A stretch of DNA of 52,073 bases from JAFGFY01 sp964520425. Its GTDB lineage: Bacteria; Desulfobacterota; DSM-4660; Desulfatiglandales; HGW-15. Shown here one piece after another: positions 17,375 through 26,201 of the stretch (position 1 is its first letter; each line of letters begins with the position of its first letter). Below the pieces are notes generated by a model. It made no database searches. It saw only the letters and a program-made list of their open reading frames with translations, and was not told where the DNA came from. The position numbers and the translations under genes are program-made. The DNA is taken from contig CAZFMX010000013.1 of NCBI GenBank assembly GCA_964520425.1, positions 1-52,073 of the forward strand, read 5' to 3'.

Positions 17375-17581
17375 TTACGCCTCGAGGACAAAAATGACCT
17401 CCATCCTCACCCGATATTCACTTATCTTTCCATCTTCAACCGAGACTCTTTGTTCGAGAATCCGTAGGCCAGTTATATTTCGCAGTGTCAAGTTGGCCCT
17501 TTCAAAACCCGCCTTAATAGCCTCATCGAAGCTGACAGGGGAACCTGCGATGACTTCGGAGACTCTTGCTACTCGTTCCAT
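17375..17581 (-). CDS. Dodecin family protein (copy 1)
   Basis: 68 residues, the size of dodecins, which form hollow dodecamers that store flavins. The sequence reads VSEVIAGSPVSFDEAIKAGFERANLTLRNITGLRILEQRV, with the helix and the final beta strands (YRVRMEVIFVLE) of the fold. Where many dodecins have tryptophan in the helix entry (SWEEA) this protein has phenylalanine (SFDEA), so flavin stacking may be changed. A GAGGTAATTC stretch precedes the ATG. A second dodecin lies 1.8 kb away. Confidence 0.88.
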   Translation of the reverse strand: MERVARVSEVIAGSPVSFDEAIKAGFERANLTLRNITGLRILEQRVSVEDGKISEYRVRMEVIFVLEA

Positions 17582-17712
17582 GAATTACCTCCGAGTTGCT
17601 GTATTTTTAAGTTTTTGATTTTATTAGGTTCATTTGCCATCCGTTTCACTGATGTGCCCCCTACGCATTCTCTATGCTCTGAAAATGCGTGGAACGATCT
17701 CGTGAGTATCAC

Positions 17713-17742
17713 TTGACAGGTCTATCCCTGAAAAAATATGAT
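17713..17742 (+). promoter_or_regulatory. Sigma-70 promoter upstream of LOG-family gene
   Basis: TTGACA (17713-17718) and TATGAT (17737-17742) are separated by 18 bases. The predicted start is near 17749, leaving a leader of about 90 bases before the ATG at 17842, where AGGAGG is seen in the leader. Confidence 0.7.
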
Positions 17743-17841
17743 GGCGCCAAGAATTTGTCTGCAAACTAAACAATAAAAGCAGAAAAATCAATAATTTTTT
17801 CCGGAAACTCTGTTTGTATTTGGGATCATAGGAGGTGATAC

Positions 17842-18495
17842 ATGAGAGAAATGCAATATCCGGTTGATGAACTCACGGTTCGAGACACCTGGAGGATGTT
17901 TCAGATTATTGCTGAATTTGTAGAGGGCTTCGAGGTCATGTCGGAGATCCATCCAGCCGTGACCATATTCGGCTCATCCCGAACTGAGCCTGATAGTCCC
18001 GTGTACCAGGCCACAGAGAATCTGGCTAGTCAACTTGTCAAGAATGGTTTTAATGTGATTTCAGGTGGCGGACCGGGAGTCATGGAAGCAGCAAACAAAG
18101 GGTCTTCCGAGGCTGGAGGGAAGTCAGTAGGCCTTCACATCCATCTACCGAACGAGCAGAAACCGAATGAGTATGCCAACGTCAGGCTCGATTTTAAGTA
18201 CTTTTTCATCAGGAAGGTTATGTTCGTAAAATATGCCGTAGCATATGTGATCATGCCGGGCGGATTCGGGACGCTTGACGAACTCTTTGAATCTCTCACC
18301 TTGATTCAGACCAATAGAATAAGGTCTTTCCCTGTTATTCTTATAGGTCAAGAATATTGGAAAGGACTTGTCAAGTGGATGAAAGAGGGCCTACTCAAGC
18401 ATCATGCTATTTCAGAATCAGATCTTGATATTTTTACCCTGGTAGATACCCCCGAAGAGGCCGTCCATATCATCAAAAAGACGGTGGTCATCTAA
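17842..18495 (+). CDS. LOG-family protein (putative nucleotide 5'-monophosphate phosphoribohydrolase)
   Basis: 217 residues of the TIGR00730/LOG (lysine decarboxylase-like) family. Many members release the base from adenosine or cytokinin monophosphates. Seen: an N-terminal helix, VTIFGSSRTEPDSP (about 40-53), SGGGPGVMEAANKG (74-87), the Arg124-Lys125 pair in FFIRKVMF, and the signature PGGFGTLDE at 139-147. AGGAGG precedes the ATG. It is followed two bases later by the TTG start of rsmG, so the pair is an operon. The substrate is not known. Confidence 0.9.
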   Translation: MREMQYPVDELTVRDTWRMFQIIAEFVEGFEVMSEIHPAVTIFGSSRTEPDSPVYQATENLASQLVKNGFNVISGGGPGVMEAANKGSSEAGGKSVGLHIHLPNEQKPNEYANVRLDFKYFFIRKVMFVKYAVAYVIMPGGFGTLDELFESLTLIQTNRIRSFPVILIGQEYWKGLVKWMKEGLLKHHAISESDLDIFTLVDTPEEAVHIIKKTVVI

Positions 18496-18497
18496 CC

Positions 18498-19196
18498 TTG
18501 TACGGCAATGAAATACGATTGCTAGGTGCTGAGGCAAAGAAGTATGGAATAGATTTATCTGAACACCAGTTGACTCTCTTTCAGATCTATTTAGACGAAT
18601 TGTGGATATGGAACCAGCGAACAAATCTGACAGGGTTTTCCAGTCGAAAGAGGATAGCCTTTGAGCTTTTTCTTGATTCTCTCATTCCAGCTCCTTTTCT
18701 TGCAAAAAGAGGAACACTGCTTGATGTTGGAACAGGAGCAGGCCTTCCAGGGATACCTCTTAAGATCTATCGCCCGCGCCTTGTCATCCACCTGCTGGAT
18801 GCCAATTTCAAAAAGGGAAGTTTTTTAAAACAGGCCGTCCGATTGTTGGGAGTCACTGAGACGACGGTCATTACGGAGAGAGTCGAAGAGGCTGAAGAAT
18901 CTCTTCTCCCTCAGGGTTATCATATCATTACTGCACGTGCCCTGTCCCGTTTTGGTCAGGCCCTCACATGGTGTGCTCCTAAACTGGCTCCCGGGGGGTT
19001 TCTTGTCAGCTATCTAGGTGGAAGGGCAGAGACTGAAATCAGAGAGAATCAGGAAATCATAGACGAGCACAATCTTGTTCTGTATAAATATATTCCCTAT
19101 ATGCTGCCGGGAATGGATTCTACAAGAATGGCTGTGATATTCAAGAACAAGGAAGGAAGTAACTTATATCATAACCTCTCCGTCACAGATCCGTGA
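18498..19196 (+). CDS. rsmG: 16S rRNA (guanine-527 N7)-methyltransferase
   Basis: 232 residues. RsmG (GidB) methylates G527 of 16S rRNA with S-adenosylmethionine. Seen: WNQRTNLTGF near residue 38, the SAM motif LLDVGTGAGLPGIPL (74-88), and the later ARALSRF segment. No ATG is available in frame near the start, so TTG at 18498, two bases after the LOG stop, is chosen; a slightly later start is possible. It is probably translated by coupling with the upstream gene. No gidA or parAB neighbours are present. Confidence 0.93.
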   Translation: MYGNEIRLLGAEAKKYGIDLSEHQLTLFQIYLDELWIWNQRTNLTGFSSRKRIAFELFLDSLIPAPFLAKRGTLLDVGTGAGLPGIPLKIYRPRLVIHLLDANFKKGSFLKQAVRLLGVTETTVITERVEEAEESLLPQGYHIITARALSRFGQALTWCAPKLAPGGFLVSYLGGRAETEIRENQEIIDEHNLVLYKYIPYMLPGMDSTRMAVIFKNKEGSNLYHNLSVTDP

Positions 19197-19388
19197 GGGT
19201 TCAAGGAGATCCTTTTTATTTGCATCACCATAATAATCTTCTTCCTTGCCTTATCAGATGAGGTAATGTGATCGAGAGCAGTAAGTTTGTTCTTGACTCA
19301 TCCGCAACTGTGAGGATTTTTGGGTTATGCTGACTGAGATGAATCTTGAGAGGGCCGCGGGTGGAACAGACCCTCTCCATGGTTATGA

Positions 19389-19598
19389 TTACTTCTCGTA
19401 CTTGAATGAGACATTGACTCTAGCTCGGTAGAGACGCACCTTCCCCCCTTCCATGGACATATCGAGTTTAGTGATTTCTGCAACTCTCAGGTCTCTAAGG
19501 TTCGTCGCCGCCGTTTCCACAGCTGTTTTCGCAGCCTCTTCCCATGATATATCGCTTGTCCCCACGAGCTCTATGATTTTATAAGTGCTTCCAGCCAT
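19389..19598 (-). CDS. Dodecin family protein (copy 2)
   Basis: 69 residues with the canonical dodecin sequence: YKIIELVGTSDISWEEAAKTAVETAATNLRDLRVAEI, tryptophan in the helix entry, then KVRLYRARVNVSFKYE. Dodecins bind FMN, riboflavin or lumichrome as stacked pairs in a dodecamer. GGGAGGAG lies before the ATG at 19598. It is convergent with rsmG and lacks other partners. It differs from the dodecin at 17375 in the aromatic residue at the ligand site. Confidence 0.92.
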   Translation of the reverse strand: MAGSTYKIIELVGTSDISWEEAAKTAVETAATNLRDLRVAEITKLDMSMEGGKVRLYRARVNVSFKYEK

Positions 19599-20256
19599 AT
19601 TTCTCCTCCCTGTAAATTAGACTCGGTTCAAAGCAAAGGGCCAATACGAACTAGATGGATTCACCTCCTTTCTTTTAAACATGGTCTGCCATTGTTGTCC
19701 AAGGAAAGTCCGAAAAAGGTTGATAGTAGATATCAGTACTTGATGTGAGCTGTTCGTCAGGTTCGGTTAAAATTGGGAGTCTCCAATATATTTCGGAACC
19801 CATGAAGCTGACCACCGTTCTTGGGTGAGATTGATCATCTGATTTCGTTAATACTATATTCCTGTCTAAAATAGATAATGAATTCTTTTATGTCATGTCA
19901 AGTACTAATGAACTCGATTCTATTCGCAGGTTCAAGTTCATTGTAAGACCTTTCAGCACAAATCGGTAGTACATTTGGCAGAATATTCATGACACGGAAC
20001 TGATTTGCTTAGACTTAAACTCTCCTTTGAGATACTGAAACCATTTATTCTATACTTCGCTTTATGCTGACCCTATAAACCATAAAGAATTTGCTTTTAA
20101 TAACTTGGTTGTTAGGACAGTGCATAAACGATCACTGAACATAGCTTACTGTTACTTTGTCATCGCACATATATATTCTCTTGACTTTTTATTATTTTTG
20201 AATTATTATCCTTCTACAAAAAGATTTTTGATTAAGGCAACAAGAAAGGAGAGACT
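19599..20256. other. Intergenic region upstream of the histone-like gene
   Basis: The 650-base stretch has no supported gene. It is AT-rich towards its right end, where the promoter at 20181-20209 lies. The plus frame at 20105-20290 overlaps the start of the histone-like gene and has no motif. A long leader or small RNA is possible, but no stable conserved fold was recognised. Confidence 0.5.
20181..20209 (+). promoter_or_regulatory. Sigma-70 promoter of the histone H1-like gene
   Basis: TTGACT (20181-20186) and TATTAT (20204-20209) are separated by exactly 17 bases in an AT-rich stretch. Transcription would begin near 20216, about 40 bases before the ATG at 20257, with AAAGGAGAG as ribosome-binding site. 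Confidence 0.72.
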
Positions 20257-20580
20257 ATGGCAACTGCTAAACAAATCCAGTACAGGTTAGGACAGGCAAA
20301 GAAAAAACTCGCAAAAGTTAACAAAGAACTCACAGCTTCAAAGAACAGCGTCAAGAAATTAGAAGCTCAGCTGAAGAAGGCTAAAGCCGCGGCAAAGACT
20401 AAGCCGAAGAAGAAGGCTGCTCCGAAGAGAAAGGCTGCTCCGAAGAAGAAGGCCGCAAAGAAGAAAGCCGCTCCGAAGAAGAAGGCCGCTCCGAAGAAGA
20501 AGGCCGCTCCGAAGAAGAAGGCCGCAAAGAAGAAAGCCGCTCCGAAGAAAAAGGCCGCTGCAAGAAAAAAGAAGAAATAG
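20257..20580 (+). CDS. Histone H1-like Lys/Ala/Pro-rich nucleoid protein
   Basis: 107 residues. The first 50 residues form a predicted coiled helix (QIQYRLGQAKKKLAKVNKEL) with heptad-like leucines and lysines. The rest is a tandem array of KKAAPKKKAA-type units, ending in RKKKK. Such tails resemble the C-terminus of eukaryotic H1 and of bacterial Hc1/AlgR3-type proteins, which bind and condense DNA without sequence preference. A clear promoter and strong ribosome-binding site suggest high expression. The DNA repeat is a by-product of AAG/GCC codons, so unit number may vary between strains. The antisense Ser/Pro frame at 20399-20644 is a shadow. Confidence 0.85.
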   Translation: MATAKQIQYRLGQAKKKLAKVNKELTASKNSVKKLEAQLKKAKAAAKTKPKKKAAPKRKAAPKKKAAKKKAAPKKKAAPKKKAAPKKKAAKKKAAPKKKAAARKKKK

Positions 20581-20615
20581 GCCTTTCTTGTCCCGGGGTA
20601 GACAAGTTAAGTGAG

Positions 20616-20652
20616 AGGGCGTGCCCCATCATCGATTCGGTCATGCCCTTTT
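20616..20652. terminator. Probable terminator between convergent genes
   Basis: AGGGCGTG (20616-20623) pairs with CATGCCCT (20642-20649), with one G-T pair, followed by TTT. A smaller stem CTTGTC/GACAAG (20587-20592 and 20601-20606) lies just before it. It is well placed to end the histone-like transcript and, in reverse, the Mut7-C gene. Confidence 0.5.
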
Positions 20653-20708
20653 CGTCTATTCCCTTGTAAAGGTTAGTCGCCCTTGCAGGTGGGAGACAGG
20701 TGTTTGCG

Positions 20709-21164
20709 CTAGAACCCCCATTCTTCTAGCTGCTTTTTCATCCTCTCTCGATGGCTTCCCGGCCAGAAGTAGCGACTACAAGAAGGGCAGAATCGAATCC
20801 CGGGAGGGCTCTGATAAATAACGTGCTCCGGAACGTTTTGGCGAGCAATTGTGGTGTCGGCTACTTTTAGGAGCATGTTACAGATCAGGCACCTAGTGAA
20901 CCACCTAGACCTGTCGGGCGTAATGGCTCCTATATCCTTCATTTCGTGGAGCTGTTCTTCTATGTGATCCGAACGGATCAGCAAGGAAGAGGGGTAATGT
21001 GTGATAGTCGCCTCTTGTCGGGATAGAAGTATGCGCCCCTCGCGGACAAACTTTGTAAGATCGTCTTTCCTATAGAAGGACTGGTAAATGGTATCGTAAC
21101 CCATGACCCTGAGCCACTTAGCCAGTCTACCCAAAGTGGGATCTGCGATAAACCTCGCCTCCAT
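20709..21164 (-). CDS. Mut7-C (PIN-like) RNase domain protein with zinc ribbon
   Basis: 151 residues. The N-terminal half, FIADPTLGRLAKWLRVMGYDTIY followed by RILLSRQ, is the Mut7-C RNase fold: an acidic residue in D-X2-L-G-R-L-A-K-W-L-R is the family signature. The C-terminal half has two Cys pairs, CLIC and CPSC, making a zinc ribbon. Related proteins are predicted single-strand RNases; no bacterial substrate is known. AAAGGA precedes the ATG at 21164. It is transcribed away from murA. Confidence 0.88.
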   Translation of the reverse strand: MEARFIADPTLGRLAKWLRVMGYDTIYQSFYRKDDLTKFVREGRILLSRQEATITHYPSSLLIRSDHIEEQLHEMKDIGAITPDRSRWFTRCLICNMLLKVADTTIARQNVPEHVIYQSPPGIRFCPSCSRYFWPGSHRERMKKQLEEWGF

Positions 21165-21342
21165 GATCGTCCTTTGTCACAGACCTACAAGCCCTAAGAA
21201 CACAAAGAAAAGAATGTCATTCACCTCTCGCATGTGAATACTTCATTGACCAGAGATCATGGACTATTATAGGCTAAATACCATAAGAAAGCTTCAATAA
21301 ACCGTTTCCGAAGTGTTTCCATTTGCCATAGCCGAGTGAGTC

Positions 21343-22599
21343 ATGGAGAAGATTGTGCTTGAAGGGGGCATCCCCCTCAAGGGAACCGTAAAAGTGAGTG
21401 GCGCAAAAAATGCTACACTGCCCATTGTCGCTGCTTGCCTTTTGACAGGGGGGGACCAGCGTCTTACCCGAGTACCACATCTCAAGGATATTCAGACCAT
21501 AAGAGCCATCATGTCCGGCATGGGCGTTGTCTTCCAAGAAGAAGAAGGGGTGCTTCATGTCAATTCAGACGATTTAAGGGAAGATGAGGCATCCTATGAT
21601 CTCGTCAAGACCATGAGGGCCTCTATCCTGCTCCTCGGCCCCCTCCTGTCCCGACTTGGAAAGGCCAGGATATCTATGCCGGGGGGTTGTGCCATTGGTG
21701 CCAGACCTGTAAACCTCCACTTGAAAGCCTTGGCATCCATGGGTGTTGATATGTATTTGGAGGGGGGATACATCAACGCGCAGGTAAAACGATTGAAGGG
21801 GACGAATATTTTCTTTGATATCCCCACTGTTACCGGGACTGAGAATGTTATGATGGCGGCAGTAAAAGCGGAAGGGCAGACCATATTGAACAATGCCGCA
21901 AAAGAGCCTGAGGTTCAGGATCTAGCGGAGTTTCTTCGCGAGATGGGAGCTCATATAGAAGGGGATGGAACGGATACTATCTTTGTTGAAGGTGTCGAGA
22001 GCCTAAGAGCTGCACAACACACCATCATTCCTGATCGGATTGAGGCAGGAACATTTATGGTGGCTGCGGTTATTACAGGAGGTGATATCATAGTCGATAA
22101 GTGTTGTCCCGAGCATTTGTCAGCCGTTATCGAGAAGTTGCAGTCTATAGGGGCAGACGTGGAGCCGATGACCGGGCGAATTCGTGTGAAGGGAGCAGAT
22201 TCCATTGAGAGTGTGGACATCAAGACCATGCCATTTCCGGGATTTCCCACAGATCTTCAAGCCCAGTTTATGGCGCTTATGTGTATAGCAAAGGGTACAA
22301 GTATCATCAAAGAGACCGTATTTGAAAACAGGTTCATTCACGTCAGTGAACTCAAAAGGATGGGAGCGGATATTGAGATCAACGGAGACCAGGCTTTGGT
22401 GCGAGGAAAGGATTGTTTATTAGCTGCCCCTGTCATGGCCACTGATCTTCGTGCCAGCGCATCTCTAATCCTGGCCGGCCTGGTGGCCAAAGATGGCAGA
22501 ACTGAGGTCGGAAGAATCTACCACTTGGATAGGGGTTACGAATCACTGGAAGAGAAATTCCAAGGCCTCGGTGCTCATATCTGGAGAGAAAAGACCTGA
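21343..22599 (+). CDS. murA: UDP-N-acetylglucosamine 1-carboxyvinyltransferase
   Basis: 418 residues. MurA transfers enolpyruvate from PEP to UDP-GlcNAc, the first committed step of peptidoglycan synthesis. Seen: N-terminal LEGGIPLKGTVKVSGAKNATLPI with the conserved lysine-asparagine pair (Lys22-Asn23), and the flexible-loop cysteine Cys116 in SMPGGCAIGARPV, the residue targeted by fosfomycin. The C-terminal FPTDLQAQFMAL and RGYESLEEKFQGLGA segments complete the fold. ATG at 21343 with GAGTGAG before it. Confidence 0.97.
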   Translation: MEKIVLEGGIPLKGTVKVSGAKNATLPIVAACLLTGGDQRLTRVPHLKDIQTIRAIMSGMGVVFQEEEGVLHVNSDDLREDEASYDLVKTMRASILLLGPLLSRLGKARISMPGGCAIGARPVNLHLKALASMGVDMYLEGGYINAQVKRLKGTNIFFDIPTVTGTENVMMAAVKAEGQTILNNAAKEPEVQDLAEFLREMGAHIEGDGTDTIFVEGVESLRAAQHTIIPDRIEAGTFMVAAVITGGDIIVDKCCPEHLSAVIEKLQSIGADVEPMTGRIRVKGADSIESVDIKTMPFPGFPTDLQAQFMALMCIAKGTSIIKETVFENRFIHVSELKRMGADIEINGDQALVRGKDCLLAAPVMATDLRASASLILAGLVAKDGRTEVGRIYHLDRGYESLEEKFQGLGAHIWREKT

Positions 22600-22692
22600 G
22601 TGATCCTTGCTTTTATCAGAGATTCTCAACCCCTGTCCCTGGTCAAAACATCAGAAAGCAAATCTCAATGACATAAGTCGCTACAGTCTAAG

Positions 22693-25143
22693 ATGTTTCA
22701 TCGCCCCTTGATTCCCATTCTGCTTTGTTTCACAGGTGGTATCCTGGTGGGACATACGGGATACTCTCCCGACCCATCCCTCTTCATTATCCTTTTTTCC
22801 GGATTCGGCTGCACGCTGATCCTCTCTGTATATCTCTCTTCCCGGTCCAGATTTTTTTTCCTTCTCTATACGTTCTTTCTTCTCGGTATTCTTCTCGATC
22901 TCAATAGCCACAAGAAGTCGGATTTACTTCCCTTGGCCAACCAGCGGGAGTTGGTGGTCATTGAGGGGACGGTGCTTGAACCGGCAAAGGTGAGAGAGGA
23001 GGTGGTAAGGCTTGTACTCAGGGCGGATTCGTTACTCTACAAAGGGAGCACAAAGTCGGTTAGAGAAAAACTCCAGATAAACATATACAATCAAGGCAGG
23101 GATTTCAGCCCATGGGAGAAGATACGATTTCCAGCCCGCCTTAGGCCGTTTGAGAACTTCAACAATTCCGGTCGCTATGATTATGAACTCGACATGGATC
23201 TAAAGGGCTTTTCTTGTGCTGCTGCGGTATCAGACGGAAGGCAAATTGTACCTATGGGAATGGGGGAGGTGGGCTTTCTCCATAACATCCTTGAGAAGGC
23301 GAGAAGACCCATTAGACATCTTTTTAAAAAGAATCTTTCCCCGGAAAATCAGGCTCTTTTCCAGGCCTTGATTCTCGGCGAGACTCAAAATATCGATCAA
23401 AAGATAAGAGAACCTTTCAATAGAGCCGGTTTGGGACATCTTCTTGCCGTTTCAGGGTTGCATATAGGACTTGTTGGCTGGCTAACATACGCCCTTTTCA
23501 TGGGGCTTTTGTCTGTATCTTATCGATTTGCCCTTCAGACGAACATCAGACAACTGGCGGCCATCATGACATGCGTCCCTGTAATCGTTTGTGCGTTTCT
23601 TGCCGGCTTTCAGGTCTCCAGTCAAAGGGCTATGATTATGGCCCTCGCGTATCTCCTTTCCATCGTAATGGGTCGTGAAAAAGAAACTTGGTCGACTCTG
23701 GCCGTGGCTGCTTTTGCGATTCTTGCCATAAATCCCCATTCACTCTTCGGCATTTCGTTTCAGCTATCTTTCTGCGCAGTTATTGGCATCTTATGGTTGG
23801 CCCCTCCGATCTATAGAAAGATTCTTGCTCCTCTGGGTGGGCATACAAGAGGCGGGAGTCTCTCTTTCCGTCTCTACAGGTATTCGGGGGGGCTTCTTGC
23901 TGTCAGTACCTCCGCCATGATCTTTCTGTTCCCCATCGTGTCATTCTATTTCCACCGTGTATCATTGGTGGCACTCCCAGCGAACCTCATGGCGGTGCCT
24001 ATCATGGGTCTTTGGGTCATACCTTTGGGTCTCTTGTCAGCGGCCGCCCTTCCTGTTTCCTCAACTCTGGCTGAACTGGTCCTACAACTTGGAGCTTGGG
24101 GCGTGGATTGGATGAGTGCGGTCATCCGATTCTGGAGCCAAGTCCCGTGGGCTTCTTTTTGGGTCGTTACACCAAACTCCTTCGAGATATTGCTTTTCTA
24201 TGGCCTCGTCTTTTTCATCTTTTTTTTTAGGCGCTGGTCATGGGCAAAGGTGGGTCTTGTGTCCGTCCTTCTTCTCACTACGGTAGATTTCTCTTATTGG
24301 ACATATAAGACACGGTTCAATCCCCATCTTGAAATGACATTCCTTGACGTTGGTCAGGGTAACTCTGCTCTAATACGGTTTCCAGGAAGACAAAGGATGT
24401 TAATTGACGGGGGCGGGTTTTCCCGGAGTACATTTGATTTGGGAAAGAACGTGGTGGCCCCTTTTCTCTGGCGTTCAAAGATGCTTCGCGTGGATTATCT
24501 CGTGATGAGCCATCCTCAGACAGATCATATGAACGGTCTCCATTTCATTGCCTCCCATTTTCATGCAAAAGAATTCTGGTCCAATGGTGACGATGTGGAG
24601 AACGAATCATATAAAAATCTGATGAAAATTCTTGAGGAAAAAGGGATCAAAAAGCTTTTCCCTGGAGATTTGATGACAGGGAGGGAGATTTCCGGGGTGA
24701 GAATCGACGTATTACATCCGAGACCAGATCAAGACAAGTCGAAATTTTTGAAGGATTCTGGTGGAACGAATAATCGTTCTTTGGTATTAAGAATGAGCTA
24801 CGGCGGAAAGTCGGTGCTCTTCCCAGGGGATGTGGAGCAAGCGGGTGAGGAGACACTTGTTTCAAGTGCCGGACATTTCCTTAAGAGCGACATTCTGTTA
24901 GCTCCGCACCACGGCAGCAAGAGTTCATGTTCGGAGTTATTCCTCCAGGCGGTCAAGCCGAGTCTGTGTATCATTTCTTGTGGCCGCGGAAATTACTTTG
25001 GGTTCCCTCACTTGGAGACTCTTAGAAGACTGGAAGAGGTCGGGTGCGAGATTATGCGTATCGACCAGGTGGGTTCCATTCGATTGTCCATGGCACCGGG
25101 GTATTTTGAGAAGATGAGTTTCCTAAATGAAGATTACATGTGA
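22693..25143 (+). CDS. ComEC/Rec2-family DNA internalisation protein
   Basis: 816 residues. Order: three N-terminal hydrophobic segments and a DUF4131/OB-like domain (about 75-180), then the multi-helix Competence domain with HLLAVSGLHIGLVGW (about residues 250-265) and SSQRAMIMALAYL, then a metallo-beta-lactamase domain from about 540 (MTFLDVGQGNSALIRFPG, VMSHPQTDHMNGLHF, LAPHHGSKSS). In the metal motif the usual H-X-D-X-D-H is H-P-Q-T-D-H, so one ligand is glutamine. ComEC forms the inner-membrane channel for transforming DNA, and the hydrolase domain is thought to degrade the second strand. No other com genes are adjacent, but pilin-like genes are nearby. Confidence 0.93.
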   Translation: MFHRPLIPILLCFTGGILVGHTGYSPDPSLFIILFSGFGCTLILSVYLSSRSRFFFLLYTFFLLGILLDLNSHKKSDLLPLANQRELVVIEGTVLEPAKVREEVVRLVLRADSLLYKGSTKSVREKLQINIYNQGRDFSPWEKIRFPARLRPFENFNNSGRYDYELDMDLKGFSCAAAVSDGRQIVPMGMGEVGFLHNILEKARRPIRHLFKKNLSPENQALFQALILGETQNIDQKIREPFNRAGLGHLLAVSGLHIGLVGWLTYALFMGLLSVSYRFALQTNIRQLAAIMTCVPVIVCAFLAGFQVSSQRAMIMALAYLLSIVMGREKETWSTLAVAAFAILAINPHSLFGISFQLSFCAVIGILWLAPPIYRKILAPLGGHTRGGSLSFRLYRYSGGLLAVSTSAMIFLFPIVSFYFHRVSLVALPANLMAVPIMGLWVIPLGLLSAAALPVSSTLAELVLQLGAWGVDWMSAVIRFWSQVPWASFWVVTPNSFEILLFYGLVFFIFFFRRWSWAKVGLVSVLLLTTVDFSYWTYKTRFNPHLEMTFLDVGQGNSALIRFPGRQRMLIDGGGFSRSTFDLGKNVVAPFLWRSKMLRVDYLVMSHPQTDHMNGLHFIASHFHAKEFWSNGDDVENESYKNLMKILEEKGIKKLFPGDLMTGREISGVRIDVLHPRPDQDKSKFLKDSGGTNNRSLVLRMSYGGKSVLFPGDVEQAGEETLVSSAGHFLKSDILLAPHHGSKSSCSELFLQAVKPSLCIISCGRGNYFGFPHLETLRRLEEVGCEIMRIDQVGSIRLSMAPGYFEKMSFLNEDYM

Positions 25144-25469
25144 AATCTTTGACCCTGTTTCTCTCAGTTGAGGCCGAAAACCCCAGCGAAAGGTATGATG
25201 GTGTGTTTTGAGAAAAAATGGGGATCTCAAGCTTCATTCGCTCATTTCTTTGGGATTTAGGTTTTTCAGGGACATTTTTTTGTTAAGACAGCCCGTTTCA
25301 TATAATCTAGGAAAAAGGAGTGTAATTGTGCTATAATAGATAAAATCGCTTTTATCCAAAAAGGGTACTGGAATTCAATGATCTCAGATCTTAGATTTTT
25401 CTTGGACAAAAATGAAAGCCAGTGATGTTTTAACTCTATGAGAGAAGACAGAAGAGGTTGCGATAGCCT
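25144..25469. other. Intergenic region with shared 16-bp motif
   Basis: No gene here. The notable element is AGATTTTTCTTGGACA at 25393-25408, identical to 14316-14331. Both copies lie about 60-75 bases before the first gene of a unit that contains a B-box/pilin pair. Confidence 0.5.
25393..25408 (+). promoter_or_regulatory. Shared 16-bp upstream motif, copy 2
   Basis: Identical to 14316-14331. The TTGGAC part could be a -35 element, but no good -10 is found 17 bases downstream here. That makes a regulator-binding site at least as likely as a shared promoter. Confidence 0.45.
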
Positions 25470-26186
25470 GTGATGGAAACCTACTGGTTTGACTATGAAT
25501 TTCAGATGGAAAACAGATCATCGACTCGAGTTAAGGTGGAGCTTGAGCCTGATACGTTATACCTGATTCACGGAGGTCTGGACAATCCACCCCACTGGAC
25601 CCGACTCGATTACAAGCAGTGTCCATGCTGTTCACTGCAACTCGAAACCGATCCCTATTGTCCCATCGCAATCAATATTGTTGGGTTGGTGGAAACATTT
25701 AAAGACATCTATTCCTACAATAATTGTACTGTGATTTGTGCCACAGCCGATCGGACCTATTCGAAAGAAACGTCAGTGATGGAAGGATTGTCTTCAATCT
25801 TCTCAATTATCATGGGCGCCAGCAAATGTCCGGTCATGGATTTCTTTAGACCAATGGCCCGGTTCCATCTTCCATTTGCCACCATTGAAGAAACCATGGT
25901 CAGGGCCGCCTCCATGTTTTTGCTCAGACAGTATTATGAATACAAACGCGGTCTGATTAAGGAGTTTGATCTGGCAAGCCTAGAAAACCGGTATTCTCTT
26001 GTCCAGCAGGTGAACGAGGGGCTCCTGGAGCGTGTCAAGAGCCTGGGATCCGAAGATGCGGACAAAAATGCCATGGTCACCCTTCATTCATTGTCCCAGC
26101 TCCTGGCAACGGAAATCGATTACAATCTCACAGAACTTGAATACATGTTCACAAACCCGGTTGAGGCGAGGCCCAAAGATGAATGA
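25470..26186 (+). CDS. Conserved-looking Cys-rich protein of unknown function, first gene of pilin operon
   Basis: 238 residues, not recognised. The N-terminal half is beta-rich and carries a cysteine cluster KQCPCCSLQLETDPYCPIAINI (Cys51, Cys53, Cys54, Cys64) and further cysteines in CTVIC and CPVMD, suggesting a metal site. The C-terminal half (about 135-230) is helical and acidic. There is no signal peptide or membrane segment, so it is likely cytoplasmic. It starts with GTG at 25470; the next codon is ATG and may be the true start. It lies 15 bases upstream of the B-box gene and probably shares its transcript, so a role in the same pilus-like system is inferred. Confidence 0.75.
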   Translation: MMETYWFDYEFQMENRSSTRVKVELEPDTLYLIHGGLDNPPHWTRLDYKQCPCCSLQLETDPYCPIAINIVGLVETFKDIYSYNNCTVICATADRTYSKETSVMEGLSSIFSIIMGASKCPVMDFFRPMARFHLPFATIEETMVRAASMFLLRQYYEYKRGLIKEFDLASLENRYSLVQQVNEGLLERVKSLGSEDADKNAMVTLHSLSQLLATEIDYNLTELEYMFTNPVEARPKDE

Positions 26187-26201
26187 CAAAAGAGGGGCTT
26201 T

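Noticed and set aside
20400..20570. Possible CRISPR or minisatellite array
   Set aside because: The repetition comes from KKAAP coding units with no spacers, so it is protein repeat, not an array.
20399..20644. Ser/Pro/Leu-rich minus-strand frame
   Set aside because: It is the reverse reading of the Lys/Ala-rich repeat of the histone-like gene.
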